64,000 nucleotides of DNA from NCBI GenBank assembly GCA_037833965.1, contig AP031352.1:21494501-21558500 (forward strand), read 5' to 3'. Shown one piece after another: positions 34,953-46,554 of the stretch. The translations under genes were made by a program, and so were the position numbers. The notes under the pieces were generated by a model. The model worked only from the letters and a program-made list of their open reading frames with translations. It was not told where the DNA came from and searched no databases. Numbering within the stretch: the stretch's first letter is position 1; the number at the start of each line of letters is the position of its first letter. This DNA comes from Marchantia polymorpha subsp. ruderalis (lineage: Eukaryota; Streptophyta; Marchantiopsida; Marchantiales; Marchantiaceae).

Positions 34953-35967
34953 GGAGTGGGTTGAATGCGAGTTCAGAAGAGGTTTAATTCCTCCACAAAA
35001 TCTCATGCATGCTGCAAAAGCACTGTTTGAAAATCATCAGAGCTTATGCTATGTGCAATTATGCTATATGCTCCCTATTAGAGATCATTATATCACATTT
35101 GCTGATGTGTATAATATCAGATTGGAACTCGACAAAGAAACTTGAAAAAGACATGTTAATGATAGAATTAGCATAGAATTATTGATGAAAACGAATTCAT
35201 CTCAAGTTGTTCTATATCAGGCACCAAAAAGTGATCCATTTAAACCATTGAGGCTTGTTGTTACAAGATCCTTGCTCCTAGAAAGGTTGCTAAAACATGA
35301 ATATTGAGGTTGTGTTGCTATGGATGGAACGCATGGCACGCAGAAGTATAAGGTAATATTTTTATGTTTTTATCATCAGGCTTCCATGATTATGTAAATT
35401 CTACCTCACAATTTGCAATATCTGCAAGATACTTGGAAAATTGAAGGTTTGAAGCTTTCACATGTCCAGTAAGACGTTATTGAACTTCTCAATGTGTGCT
35501 GTATATGTTCCTTTTATATACCTTGATCACGTCTAGTTTATCAATACATAAAAATAGTGAATCATTTATTTTTATCAAGTTTAGCTTAGTATCAATGAAG
35601 ATAAGGACTTTGTAAACGACTGCTAGCAGCAAACTCATACGTTTATTTTATTTTTTGTGATGCAATATCCACTGTATACCCTTAGGGTGACGAATATGAA
35701 CACAGACATCCTACTATTTTTGGATTCCTTGAAAGTGAAGAAACACAAGATCTGATGGAATTATTATCTGTAGAGAAGAAGATGGTCATGATGCACTTGT
35801 GCTTCATGACGGATTGTGCTGACAATGAGAGACTTGACCTAGATATTGTTTTTCCACATATCCCTGTATTTCTTTGCATATATCATGTTCGAAAAGCATG
35901 GACAAAGAAATTGATTGAGATTGTGAGTGATCATGAAAAGAGAGCTATTATGAATGTTGCATTATGA
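34953..35967 (+). pseudogene. Mutator-like (MULE) transposase relic
   Basis: A first block (34953-35353) reads EWVECEFRRGLIPPQNL, then KPLRLVVTRSLL, and ends AMDGTHGTQKYK. DGTHGT is the start of the MULE transposase catalytic domain. A possible GT-AG intron (35354-35682) leads to a second block with DEYEHRHPT, FMTDCADNERL and PHIPVFLCIYHVRKAWTKKL, the C.(2)H.(2)AW motif of the same domain. Two TGA codons interrupt block 1 and the downstream zinc-finger/SWIM part is missing, so the copy is dead. The acidic residues of DGT and TDC (equivalent to MSD) are still visible. Terminal inverted repeats were not found. Confidence 0.75.
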
Positions 35968-36060
35968 TGAATGAATGTTGTTCAATATCCTAGTGAAATA
36001 AAACCATTTTGTCTAATTCCACATTTTGCAAATTTTCATGCGCAGATTACAGTCTGGAAA
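35965..36060 (+). repeat. Dispersed direct repeat, copy 1
   Basis: This segment starts TGATGAATGAATGTTGTT and includes a TTCCACATTTTGCA..TTT stretch and GCAGATTACAGT.TGGAAA. It recurs at 37309-37405 with roughly one difference in seven bases. It overlaps the end of the MULE relic. Confidence 0.75.
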
Positions 36061-37308
36061 TTTACCACGAACTCACGTTACATAAATGATTTGTTCAGGG
36101 ATGACGATTAATGTTGCTGAGACGTTTTAAAATTATGAACCTTGATTCTGCGTATTTTGATATTATTGTGAGTCAACTTTTGATTTATTAATGAATGTAC
36201 TTGAGTGCTACTCAAGTTATCTTAAGAGTTTGTCGGTAGAGACGTCTTTCTCTAAGGTCTTTCTTGTTGAAGCTTGTTGAATTGCAGGAAGATGCGCCAT
36301 CAGCTTGGATGTGACAGCTTGATATTTTTTAGTCAAAAGTCTTTGGAATTCCAGGAGTTGAAGGCACGGAAATGTGCAGGGATGAAAATGAACTTACAAT
36401 TTGTGATTTGGTTGGGGTATTGACCCTCAGAACTTTAATCGTTCATTGCATACAGATTTACTTAAATAATGAAAACTCCTCTTTGAAGTTGAGGAATTAA
36501 TACTATCCATTTTTTGACATGCACTCGACCTCTAGATTCAATGACTGACTAGTATAGTATATTAGACAGTACCATAGAATTCTTGGGTACACTTATCATG
36601 ATCAGGTTCAAAGCATTGCACGTAAGTATCGATGACATTAATTCATTGCATCTTTCAAAAAATACAAAATGTACAATTTTTTCTTAAAAGAAGTCACATA
36701 TGCAGTATAATTCCACATATCGTATTGCCAATACGTTGAAGTTGGAGATAATTTCATTCGATACTTGTCATGGTCGTATCTGTTAAGATCTTAAAACTTT
36801 ACAGTTCAACTTGAGACTCTATTGTGTATATTCCTCTCATTGTTCTCCATGATTGTACAAGCTGTAAAATTTTACGTACTGAGTTCTACTCAATATGAAT
36901 ATGTAGTTAGGCTCAACCAAGCAAGACATGGAAAAGGCAGATTTTTTTTTTCACAACCAATATGAGAAGAAAACGTAGCAAGGTTCTAATTGTAGTCACC
37001 TTAAGAAAGAGCTATTGTATGTTATATGTATTCTCCTCAAGAAGTTTTTTTCAAAAAATTACTTTCAAAAAATTACCTCAAGATCATTACTGAACATACA
37101 CATGAAACTGAGACAAGTTGAGTTAAACAAAGCCAGCTTCAACCCAATACATTTCTTTCTTTTTTTAAATGCCTTTCCTCCTCTGAGAGCATTGGCAGCT
37201 TCTAGATTCTCAAGGAAACTCTCAAATAGACACAAACGCAAACTGGAAAAAGCTGAATTTCTAAGAGAGATGATCAACTTGACTCTTTCTTCCTAATTTA
37301 ACTGCTCG

Positions 37309-37405
37309 TGATGAATGAATGTTGTTTCAATATCGTAGTCAAATAAACTCATTTTTTCCAATTCCACATTTTGCAGATTTCCATGTGCAGATTACAGTAT
37401 GGAAA
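37309..37405 (+). repeat. Dispersed direct repeat, copy 2
   Basis: Related to 35965-36060 by eye over about 97 bp, with scattered substitutions and small indels. Confidence 0.75.
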
Positions 37406-37839
37406 CCACATACACTTCATTTGTAACACCTTCTTTTAAGTCATTGTGACAACAGTTCCTCATTGTGGAATTCAAGTGCCTTACACAAAGTGACATTGTG
37501 ATTTGCTGCATGATACCGTGCACAAATTCACTCGTTTTCTATTTCACTTCTTGGGCTAGATCCCTATGACAACACTGCGCGTGTTGTTAATTAACATTAC
37601 CACACATCTGCTGCACCCGTCAGACGGATAGATGTATTATTCATGGTTTGAACTCCTGTATGTGAACGTGAAAACATAACAGGATAGTTTGAACCAACCA
37701 CCATCAGTTTTCAACAGTGGTATCTTCTTATGGATTTGGTATGTAGCTGAGGTGATCTCTTTAGGATGCTTGAGAGATCATTACAGTTTTTCAAGAGAGT
37801 TAGCCATCCCATTGGAGTATTGACATTTGTCCAGCGTGA

Positions 37840-37867
37840 ACTCAAGAGTTGAGTTCAACTCTTGAGT
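37840..37867. repeat. Perfect short-loop inverted repeat, 13-bp arms
   Basis: Arms ACTCAAGAGTTGA (37840-37852) and TCAACTCTTGAGT (37855-37867) have a 2-base loop. Confidence 0.9.
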
Positions 37868-38822
37868 AAGAAGACGGTGGTCCTCATTATAGTTCCTGGA
37901 TCAAAACCACAACAAAGCTATAAAAGCATTATTGGAGTCAACCTTATTATCATAAAATACTCTTGTCTTCAATTATTAACTGCCAAATCTTCAGGCAGTG
38001 CTCAGGCTGATATTTAGTATGTGAAATGAATTGAAGAGTTGGATGTGACTCCTATACGCAAGTTTTTCTGTCCTCTCATTACACATTCTAGATCCGTAAG
38101 AATCAACTTGTACGATGACTGTGCATACATCCACCCCGAAAAACAACTGTATCAATAATCGTATCCTTTGAAGCTATCAATCTGTTGACTTTGACATGAT
38201 TTGTTTGTAGGAATTATTTATCCTAAAACATAAATAGTGAAAGATCGTACATGCTTCCGGTCACAACTAAGAAAGTTTTGTATGAATAAGCCCAGCTGCA
38301 AATCTCCGTGAAAATCATGTGAAGAAGTTCTTCCTGTTTCCAGATTTCAGGAGGTGAGCATGTTGAAGGTCTGAAGGATTTTGTGAGAACAATTAGTAAG
38401 ATTGATTGTCAGTAGATGTTACAGTTGTCAAAAATTAATGTGGCAGTTCATGGTTTGAAGATAAGTTTTAGACATTGATTTGAATACCATCACGAATACT
38501 CAACATCCTATTGATTAGTTTTGTTGAAATAAAAATACTGGTTCTGCAAGCTGCTTTTACAAGCAACATAGTATCTGGTAAGATAATGAAACCTTACAAT
38601 CAATTTACTTCATAGTGAAGCTCTTATATTATACATTGGAATCTATTTGGACGTAAAAAACACCTAATCCATTGATTGCAATGAAACTCTCCTCTGGTAG
38701 ACTAGTGTTTTGAATTTGCTGTCATTATCAACCACACCGTCCACATCCATACGTTATCATGATAATAATTGGATGAACTTTGGGCTCATACATAAGATCT
38801 TTCCTTCTGAACTAAGCTTACC

Positions 38823-38854
38823 TGCTCCTGTGAAAAAGAAAATACACAGGAGCA
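38823..38854. repeat. Perfect inverted repeat, 10-bp arms
   Basis: Arms TGCTCCTGTG (38823-38832) and CACAGGAGCA (38845-38854) have a 12-base loop. Confidence 0.85.
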
Positions 38855-40241
38855 TGTGAGTGTAGTGCGTCTAGCAAGAATCAGCTTTCATCCAAAGGAA
38901 AATTCAACTTTTCTTGTATCATGCGTAAACTTCTATTTGGTTTGCACGGTCTTGAACTCACTGAGTTTGTCGTTGTCTGAATAACCCATCAAAGTACTAT
39001 GTCGTAAAAATAATAAATGCACGAGCAAAGTATTTTGGATCATTTTGTCTTTTCTTTTAGGAAAAAACTTATATACGCCTTAGCATACAGTTAGCATGAA
39101 TTCAAGTGATGTCCCGATATGTAATAAATATTTATAAATCATTTTTTACAATTTAAATCAAACATAGCTTTTGCGTGAAGAGCAAAAGTTATACATGGAT
39201 GCTGGATAAATTCATACTTTGATTAAGATTCAAACACTGCTTATGATCAGCTGCTAGGTATCAAACAAATGATTGAAAACACGTGAAGTCATGTTCTTCA
39301 AATGCGACTTCATCCAACAAGGTCTCACCGCCACTTTCTTCAAGTTTTGTAGATTAACATAAAGTGAAGAAAAGATTGCAATCAAAGTATATTCACGAAT
39401 ACATATGTAGCCATAAGATTGGGAGGGTGCCCCTCAGACGCAAGTTATATCTTCAAATGTTCCACAAAGAACTTTAATCGTCTTCTGAAAGAGTTTGTAT
39501 GATTATACCCTTCAAGCTGACTTTGATCACAAAGGCTCGACTGACAAATCATCGACTCGAGGAGATTTTTTACTCAATATCCTATAGCACGCAAGTGACT
39601 AAAACGAAATAAATCAGAGCTTGATAGCCGACCATGCCAAACAATTCCGTTATGAGTTGAAAACTTTGTTCACTGCTTGTACGTTAAGCCTCAAATTCTC
39701 TCCTCTCTTGGTTCCTTTGCCATTTTATAGCAAGGGTTGGTCCTTAATGGAAAACAAAAGGCATTTTGTTAAAACCTTTATGTATATTAGAGCTTACATG
39801 TTCATTGGCACAAATATTTAGATTTATCATGTTCAGAAGATAAAGCTTCATCCATGCAGTGGGTTATCACTACATTTGCTGTTGGGAAACATTTTCAGAA
39901 TGGCCGACACAGTTTCAAGCATTGGTTGAACAGTTCCACTGTGAGTAACTATGGTGGTCAATAAGACATCAATTAGGTTGTGAGAATAGGGATTCACTCG
40001 TAGTTGAGTGCGGATGGATGCCCAGATGTTTTTATGGTCCATCGCTAGATCGCTCCGCCGGAAAGCGGAACGATACTCCACTGGAAAAACTAAGTCTCAT
40101 CCTCAACCAATCAGGAAGCTGCCCGGTTAGCCTGCCCGCACAATCTTCCATCTTGGGTGGAAAAGAGTAGACTCGCAGCGAAAAGAAGAACTTCCGAGAC
40201 GGCTCACTTCAGGATGACACCTGCCTCGGTCCATGAAGGCC

Positions 40242-40249
40242 CTATATAG
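40242..40249. promoter_or_regulatory. TATA-like palindrome CTATATAG
   Basis: CCCTATATAGGGG is a strong TATA-like motif in a GC-richer patch (about 40080-40400). It lies just before a sequence related in inverse orientation to the tandem repeat at 25827. It may be the promoter of a small retroelement relic; the direction cannot be decided because the motif is palindromic. Confidence 0.25.
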
Positions 40250-40446
40250 GGGCAATGTATAAGTTTGTGCAGCTAAACCCGTCCAAGTCTACCGTGAGGT
40301 CTAGAATTGTAGACGCTTGGTTTGATCTCGCCCGAGCAAAACCGGGCTGTCTCTTCTGTGCCTCTAGTGAGGAACGAACGCTCTTCATGTTCACTCACTT
40401 CCCGATCATGTTAGTTTTTTTCGAAATGGCTTCACACAAAACCGCT

Positions 40447-40979
40447 TCAAATCGAAACAAAACAAGTGAAGAAAGATCGAGCATGAAATCTTGAACGAAG
40501 CGTAATCTGAGGAAAAACGAAACCCAGACCATACGACCTTATGCGCTCTTGACAGGCGCCATTCTGTCGTTGGCATTGTATATGAAGTCATGGTCAATTT
40601 GTACTTGAGGCTACGCAGTTCGCCTTGGAAATCAATAAATCCGTACCTGTTTGATGTCCCACTGCACAATCTCATTGAACTTAAACTTGGGTTTCTTAGA
40701 CACGGCGTCTACGATTACGTAAATCTGCTTGGATGACAGACGGAAACTATGGTCGTAGTACAGCAGATACGACCAGCAGCAGTGTCGCCTCGTGGATATG
40801 ATTTTCCAACCATCGCCTTACTGACACTCCCAGCACCTGAAGATGGACGTAAGGAGGTGTGGATGAGTCAAACGTCCAAGTGAGACCAGTGAAATCAAAG
40901 CAGCCACGCAGAGGCCGTATTCGACGACTGTGAGCTGGTGCACATCCATTTGCTGGTGTCTCACATAGGTCCCAGTCAT
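40447..40979 (-). CDS. Candidate three-exon gene for a 105-residue protein, unknown family
   Basis: Three minus-strand open blocks join in frame at plausible splice sites. Exon 1 is 40979-40822 (donor GTAAGG), exon 2 is 40746-40647 (after CCATAG; donor GTACGG), and exon 3 is 40506-40447 (after TTCCTCAG; ends TGA). The product starts MTGTYVRHQQMDVHQLTVVE and has one hydrophobic helix (about residues 19-35, VVEYGLCVAALISLVSL). It then has a soluble part with IYVIVDAVSKKPKFKF and EIVQWDIKQ. I recognise no family. The support is the joint agreement of phase and splice consensus only. It may be a chance construction or part of a longer gene. Confidence 0.28.
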
Positions 40980-43900
40980 GTGCTCTTATGTGCTCTTGCT
41001 TTGATTCAGAAACAGTACTGAGGCACTTCAATGTGCTTCTGTAACGATCTTGCTATCCCGGTTAAAGCCACAATCCACGACTACCAATTCAGACGAAAGC
41101 GAATACTGCACACATTTCAGAGAAATCGTTCCCGTCTCAGGCTTTGAGAAGTAGCAGCGCACGAATATTTCCAGTCTTTAGCGATCGCTCAGTAATGTCT
41201 TTGCACTTGAAACTTGAACCACTGCTTACGATCTTAGAACCACCTGCGGATGATCTAAAAGGATTATTTTCTTGCACTTTGGACCCTGGACTCATATTCT
41301 TAGATAATGACCAGTGAATCTAATCCGGCATATTTCATACACTCGAAATAATGATGGCTGTAGATACACCGTTTCTACCAAACTTGTAGAAGCTGGGCTA
41401 ACGCTGTGAAGATTTTAGGTACATCTGACGTTATTCTGTTCAGAACTATTCAATTAACTGTACCCACGAGGATTTTTCCGTCTACACGTGCTCTACCCGC
41501 TTGAAGAAGAAGACAAATACAAGACAACACTCTTCGAAATTCTCTTTCGAGGACTTGTTGCTTGTTGTCTTGATATGATGATGATGTGATCATCATCATG
41601 TATTAATCCGGCAACAACTTCAACTAACATAATCTTTTCAACGATAACTTGTATATAGAACGTACGACGACAATAATTTAATTTATATCATGACTATCAG
41701 ATATTGATTTTGTTCGGTACGGACTGATCGGCAATATGTTAGATCACTGCAATAGAGGGCTTTTCGTTACAGTTACAACTCACTCATTCACCGTGTTATA
41801 AGTCATTACTTGTTCTTCAATTTCTAAACTGTGACTCTGCAAACCTCAGTTACGAATGCCCAAGGAGGAGTAATGTCAAGTCAAGGAGTAATTTTTCTTC
41901 TGCACTCTACCCTCCTACATTGGACTATCCACACCTCAGTTATTAACAACCATGGTTACATCTCATGGTAGCCAGTAAATGTTCTTCAAATCCAAAACAT
42001 TTTAAGGCTTGTAATACAAAATTTTAAAAATTAAGTCTAGTAAAAGGAATTTTTTTCTGATTTTAGTCCTGAGAAATTTGTGGAATGTCTTAATATTAGC
42101 TTAATTGGAAATGTATATTTTCAGATCTTTGAACAAATACTTGATATGCGTTTTACAAGACAACCTTTTGTATTTTAAGATATTGAAATATGAGAAACTG
42201 TTGCACTGTTACTCTATTGTACAAAAGCTATTCAAGTAACTTACCAATACGTGAACAAATAGCAAGCAAAAAATTTGAACATCTTGCAAATATTTGAGGT
42301 TATTAAAACTAAAGAAATGTGTTGACTAAATCAAATTATGCCAAATATTCGGTGATATGATTTTCTTTAAAATTATCTAATATCACACCCATTTCTCGCA
42401 TTTGTAATTAACACCTGTCTATTTTATGTTTCTCCATTAACAATGAAATGGCAAAGATTTGTATCCTCACATAACGTACCGTATTTAGATTAACTTAAAT
42501 GAGTTCTCCCTCGAGGCACCAAGATTGAAACATGAAGAAAACCGCGAAACATGAGCAACTTTTGAGTCTCGTCTCTGTGACCTAGTTCGGCAGCAGTAGA
42601 CGCGAATGCTTCCGAGGTAATGACGAAACTCTGAGGGTAGGGCAACAACTCAAAACCAGTCCGATTGAAGGTGCAATTCAAAGAGGGGAGCGATGTCCCA
42701 TGGAAATCTAATCCTAAACTGGCATTTGCTTTCGCTCTTGATCTTGCCGGCAGCAGGCGTTCTTATTCTCCAGACGACCAGCCGTGTCCTCTGCATTTCA
42801 GAGTTGCAGTGACGGTACCATGCCAACACTCTAGAATGTCCCAGATCAGGAGAGGACAGTTCTCTGTTGTTTCACTAGCAGAAAATCTTGCGTAAGTATA
42901 ACCTTAATCAAGCCCGTAAGGGAGTGAATTTGTCCCGTAGACAATTTCCCTGGACCCCGATCCCCTGCGCTGTACTAATTATGAAGATGGAAGTTCCAAA
43001 ATTGGCTGGTTTAAGCATTACGGACAGGAGAGAGCAGATCAAACAACTACGAAAGTTGTAAGTTGTGTCATGACCTGTCGATCCTCTCGATGAACTCAGA
43101 GGCCAATCCTCTGTCTCTTGCAAGACTCCTCTATTTCCCACATCAGGCTGTAAGAGCGAGGCGCTTGTACTTCTGCCAACGGCATCTTCTTTTTTCCCTG
43201 CGAGATAGAAGATGGAAATATCTAATGTACGCAGGGGCCAAACATCAAAACATGAACTGAATGTTGCAGAATGTAACGGTGTGGACAGAAATCTTGGAAG
43301 CAAGTCTTCTGAGTGTGGAAGAGCACGTGTATGCAAGGGGCCACACCATCTCACCCAGCTTATGATATTCATAAATGCGTAGTACATTCCAGAGGCAAAC
43401 CCTCCTCAGATTCACAAGTTTACTTCTCAGTTCAGAAACTTCCCAGGCACACAAAGCACGCACACACTCTTAGTGTTCTTAAGTTTATCGCAGTTGATAT
43501 GAGCAATTAGTTTAAATATAAGTTGATGCGTGGATGTTAGAAGGGGAATGTCAAATATCTCCTTGCTGGACTTCGACCGCCACAAACTCATACAGGCTGA
43601 TGGGAGGTACTTTCGCTGGGACGGGGTCAGTCTATCAAGTGAGATGTCAAATTCGACCGTGACGTTTGCGATAGCGAGAGCACCCTTCCCACAAAGAAAA
43701 CTGTTCTAGGTGAACAAATGATGTCTAATACTCTCGTGTAACTTGTCGTCCGTCATTCATCAGTGACTCCGTTTCCGAAGTTCCCACAATCACTATCAGT
43801 TTGAAGATTTGCCTACGAGATGATATCGGTATGACGTCGTAAGAGGATAAACACAGAAAACGTTTCACGTTTCCTTCGTGGCGTCTCATTAACAAGGGAA

Positions 43901-44273
43901 CTCTCGATGAACTCGTACCGCACAGACATGGAGAGATGAAGCAAACAGAACTATTATCCATGCTGCTTTGACCTGGTCGGGTCTACTATGTCAAGGTGTC
44001 CAAAAGACGAACAATATGGCCTTCTTCATAAACCTATCTTGTGTGATTTTTCTAGCCGGAATTAAGCAAAAAACATAGGCCGGCCCGTGGACGGTTTCTC
44101 CACTAAATGCATAGTCTAACTCGATATTGTACAACAATTTGTGGCTCTCTGGACGGATTTGATGTGGAAACTCGTGGCCACAATTCTAAATCCAAGCCTA
44201 CCACAAGCCTATGTTTCTTTAAAAGCTTTTGCTAAAAGTTTTCCTTGATGCTTGGAAACCATGTCGAAAAATT

Positions 44274-44322
44274 GTATGTGGCCTATGCTCTTCAAGCACG
44301 TATGTGGCCTATGCTCTTCAAG
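44274..44322. repeat. Two-copy tandem repeat, 26-bp unit
   Basis: GTATGTGGCCTATGCTCTTC occurs at 44274 and 44300. Confidence 0.85.
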
Positions 44323-44405
44323 ATTCCAGTCAGCTGCCAGTGTCCTCGTAGCTCTAGAATGAGAATGAGTTCATTCTCAAAGATCAGTGTAGCTTGACTC
44401 TCTCA

Positions 44406-44445
44406 ATGGTAGGATCTACCACTGTATAGTGGTAGATCCTACCAT
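44406..44445. repeat. Perfect short-loop inverted repeat, 18-bp arms
   Basis: Arms 44406-44423 and 44428-44445 are exact reverse complements with a 4-base loop. The repeat lies about 360 bp past the stop codon of the minus-strand fucosyltransferase, so it could fall in or after its 3' UTR. Confidence 0.92.
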
Positions 44446-44808
44446 CCTGCGGGAAGATCAAATATGTCTTGAATGCTTGTGCTTCGAGACATGCTGAGGT
44501 GCCATGAGAAGCTCGGCATGGATGAATGAATGGCAAAATTCATATGGAGGTCATACTGCTTTCTCGTTGAAGGTGATGATGATGATGACTTTGCCCCAGT
44601 TGTCCCTTTGATCGACGTGAGGATCACTGCTGAAAATTGCTGGACAACGAAGTGCATGCTGTGCAGTGCTAGCAACAGCTTGCAAGCTCTCGACTCCGCG
44701 GAAAGGTCTTGCAAGGGCTGCCTGGTGTTGCTAAGGCTCGCAAAAGCACAAGTTCCCAGAAGCTGGAGCGACATGTACATACTCTCTGGCCAAGTTGGAA
44801 GCTCGGTT

Positions 44809-46554
44809 CTATTTCGTCGGAATGAGAGGGGCGTTGCTCTCGTGATCGGTGATCAGCTGCACTCCATCGGCATCGTTTCTGAGACACCTCTTGATGTAGG
44901 GCACGTGGCTGAGCAGACTCTTGCCATGGAGCTCTGGGTCGTGCGGACACAGAAAGTCATCTCTGGCTTGATCGAAACACACATCCACAGTCTGCGCCCT
45001 GTCACAGGCAGGCCCGTCGCTGTCATAATTGACGAACCACGGCTTCAAAGCTCCATACGCTTGGGCCACTCCTCCGAATGTCGACCAAGGAGTGACAACC
45101 AGAAAATCCGAGAAACTTAAGCACATGATCTCCACAAAGGCCTGGACGTCCACCTCGGAGCCGAAATGCTGCTCGTTCTCGCTCGTCAACTGCACCACGC
45201 CCACTCCCTCCCCTGTCTCCGTCATCTGCTGAAGATAGATTGGGCTCAGATAGTCGTGCAGCCCCGGGAACAGAGACGCGATGAGAACCTTGGTGATGTT
45301 CCTCGGCTTCTCTGCATTTTGCGGGTACCGCGACGACGACACCCGCGGAGGCAAAACCCTGGGCAGGAATCCGTTCTCGTTGCCGCACTGCAAGACGTGC
45401 TCGTTCACGATGTCGTTCTTATGCTTGTACTGCGACTGCAATCCGAAGAAGCGCAGCTGCACGCCCACCCTCTTGTGGCTGGTGTCCAGATACACGTCCT
45501 CGACATTGCGAATCCTCTCCCACACGTGGTCTGCCGGGAGCAGCATTGAACGCATAATGTGCGTCAGGACCATGCGATCTGGAAAGAGCTGCTCGAGCGC
45601 AGGGCGGAATGCAGGGATGGCGAACAGCTTGGGTAGAAAGTAGACGCAGCCTCCGATGGAAATCCAGGTCACTTTGCTCAAATACGCCTGCTCTGTATTG
45701 CAGTAGAACCTTACCATGGGCTGGTATGGATCGATGAGGTTGGCGGCAAAAAATTGATCCGGCGTCCTGGGACTGCGTTCGCTCCTGATTTCGTTCCGAT
45801 CCACCCACTTCTGAAAAGCGCCGGTCGACTGCCACAGGTGGGCGTAATTTTGGATGGCGGAGTCCTTCTCCAGCTTCCATGACGAGCCGACGAAAGGCTC
45901 GCAGAGCTGCTCCAGGCCATTCTGATTGTCGGAAGGAATGAGGAGCACTCGCTGCGTCAGGACGGCGAAGAGGAGCACCGATGCTTTGAGCAAGAGCTTG
46001 TTGCCGAGCCCGACCTTAGGAGTGTCGAGGATCACGAATTTGCAGCCGGTGCTCGAGCTTCGGTTGAGGAAATACTCGGTCGAGTTCCTCACCAGGCGCA
46101 AGCAAGTTCTGTGCAGCTTCGCGTACTCGTCCATTACCGTTTCCCATCGAGAGTTGGGACTGACATCTCGGGCGAATTTCCTGCGATCGTACATTCCCTG
46201 GAGCTCCGATCGGCTTCTGCACGGATTGTTGTTGTGCCATTCCGCCCGCTCCCTCTTGCCCAGAGCCGCCGCCTCCTCAGCCAATGCTCTGCCTCCCGCG
46301 GCAGCTGCAGCTGCTTTTTGGATCGCTGCGATCAGGTCGTCGACCGAGTTCAGCGCGGCCGGCACCACGTGAGACGGTGACGATCCCAGAGGCGTGTAGA
46401 TGTTGTAGCTGGCGATGGTGCTCTTGAGATTTCGTACCGATGGAACTCCATATCTCGCTCCGTATGCAACAATCCATAGCAGGACGAAGAGAGTTGTGAG
46501 TGTGGTGTAAAACGAGCAACTGGCTCGGGACACTGCTTGCCTGCGAGCCTCCAT
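44809..46554 (-). CDS. FUT: Xyloglucan-type fucosyltransferase (GT37)
   Basis: Intact single-exon gene of 581 residues, a usual length for plant GT37 enzymes. Residues 15-33 are one membrane anchor (FYTTLTTLFVLLWIVAYGA), giving a type II Golgi protein. An alanine-rich helical stem follows (about 73-105). The GT37 domain shows GCKFVILDTPKVGLGNKLL (170-188), RVLLIPSDNQNGLEQLCEPF (202-221), KRVGVQLRFFG (361-371) and VTPWSTFGGVAQAYGALKPW (487-506). Paired cysteines near the C-terminus are also typical. Family knowledge: GT37 enzymes transfer fucose from GDP-fucose in alpha-1,2 linkage to galactose (or arabinose) on xyloglucan or arabinogalactan proteins. The acceptor here cannot be told. The ATG at 46554 sits directly before the anchor, which supports that start. 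Confidence 0.93.
   Translation of the reverse strand: MEARRQAVSRASCSFYTTLTTLFVLLWIVAYGARYGVPSVRNLKSTIASYNIYTPLGSSPSHVVPAALNSVDDLIAAIQKAAAAAAGGRALAEEAAALGKRERAEWHNNNPCRSRSELQGMYDRRKFARDVSPNSRWETVMDEYAKLHRTCLRLVRNSTEYFLNRSSSTGCKFVILDTPKVGLGNKLLLKASVLLFAVLTQRVLLIPSDNQNGLEQLCEPFVGSSWKLEKDSAIQNYAHLWQSTGAFQKWVDRNEIRSERSPRTPDQFFAANLIDPYQPMVRFYCNTEQAYLSKVTWISIGGCVYFLPKLFAIPAFRPALEQLFPDRMVLTHIMRSMLLPADHVWERIRNVEDVYLDTSHKRVGVQLRFFGLQSQYKHKNDIVNEHVLQCGNENGFLPRVLPPRVSSSRYPQNAEKPRNITKVLIASLFPGLHDYLSPIYLQQMTETGEGVGVVQLTSENEQHFGSEVDVQAFVEIMCLSFSDFLVVTPWSTFGGVAQAYGALKPWFVNYDSDGPACDRAQTVDVCFDQARDDFLCPHDPELHGKSLLSHVPYIKRCLRNDADGVQLITDHESNAPLIPTK

Larger units (their letters stand above)
35968..40446. other. 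AT-rich intergenic DNA
   Basis: No gene recognised. It contains the second copy of the 97-bp repeat (37309-37405) and two inverted repeats. A basic 93-residue frame at 37015-37296 (+) is rich in K, F and L and shows no domain. The left part may be the eroded remainder of the MULE. Confidence 0.55.
40980..44808. other. Intergenic; no gene recognised
   Basis: Open frames at 42665-42895 (+), 42908-43387 (-) and a 54-residue frame at 43548-43710 (+; starts MSNISLLDFDRHKL) show no known domain. The first ends at a good donor (GTAAGT), so it could be an exon, but no convincing partner was found. The stretch from about 42000 to 42450 is AT-rich. The frame at 44530-45120 (+) is the antisense shadow of the fucosyltransferase. 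Confidence 0.5.

Noticed and set aside
42665-43710. Two-exon gene joining the frame at 42665-42894 to a block near 43590
   Set aside because: A donor and an acceptor exist, but the joined product has no family and reaches a stop quickly; support is too thin.
44530-45120. 196-residue plus-strand open frame
   Set aside because: It is antisense to the conserved C-terminal half of the fucosyltransferase.
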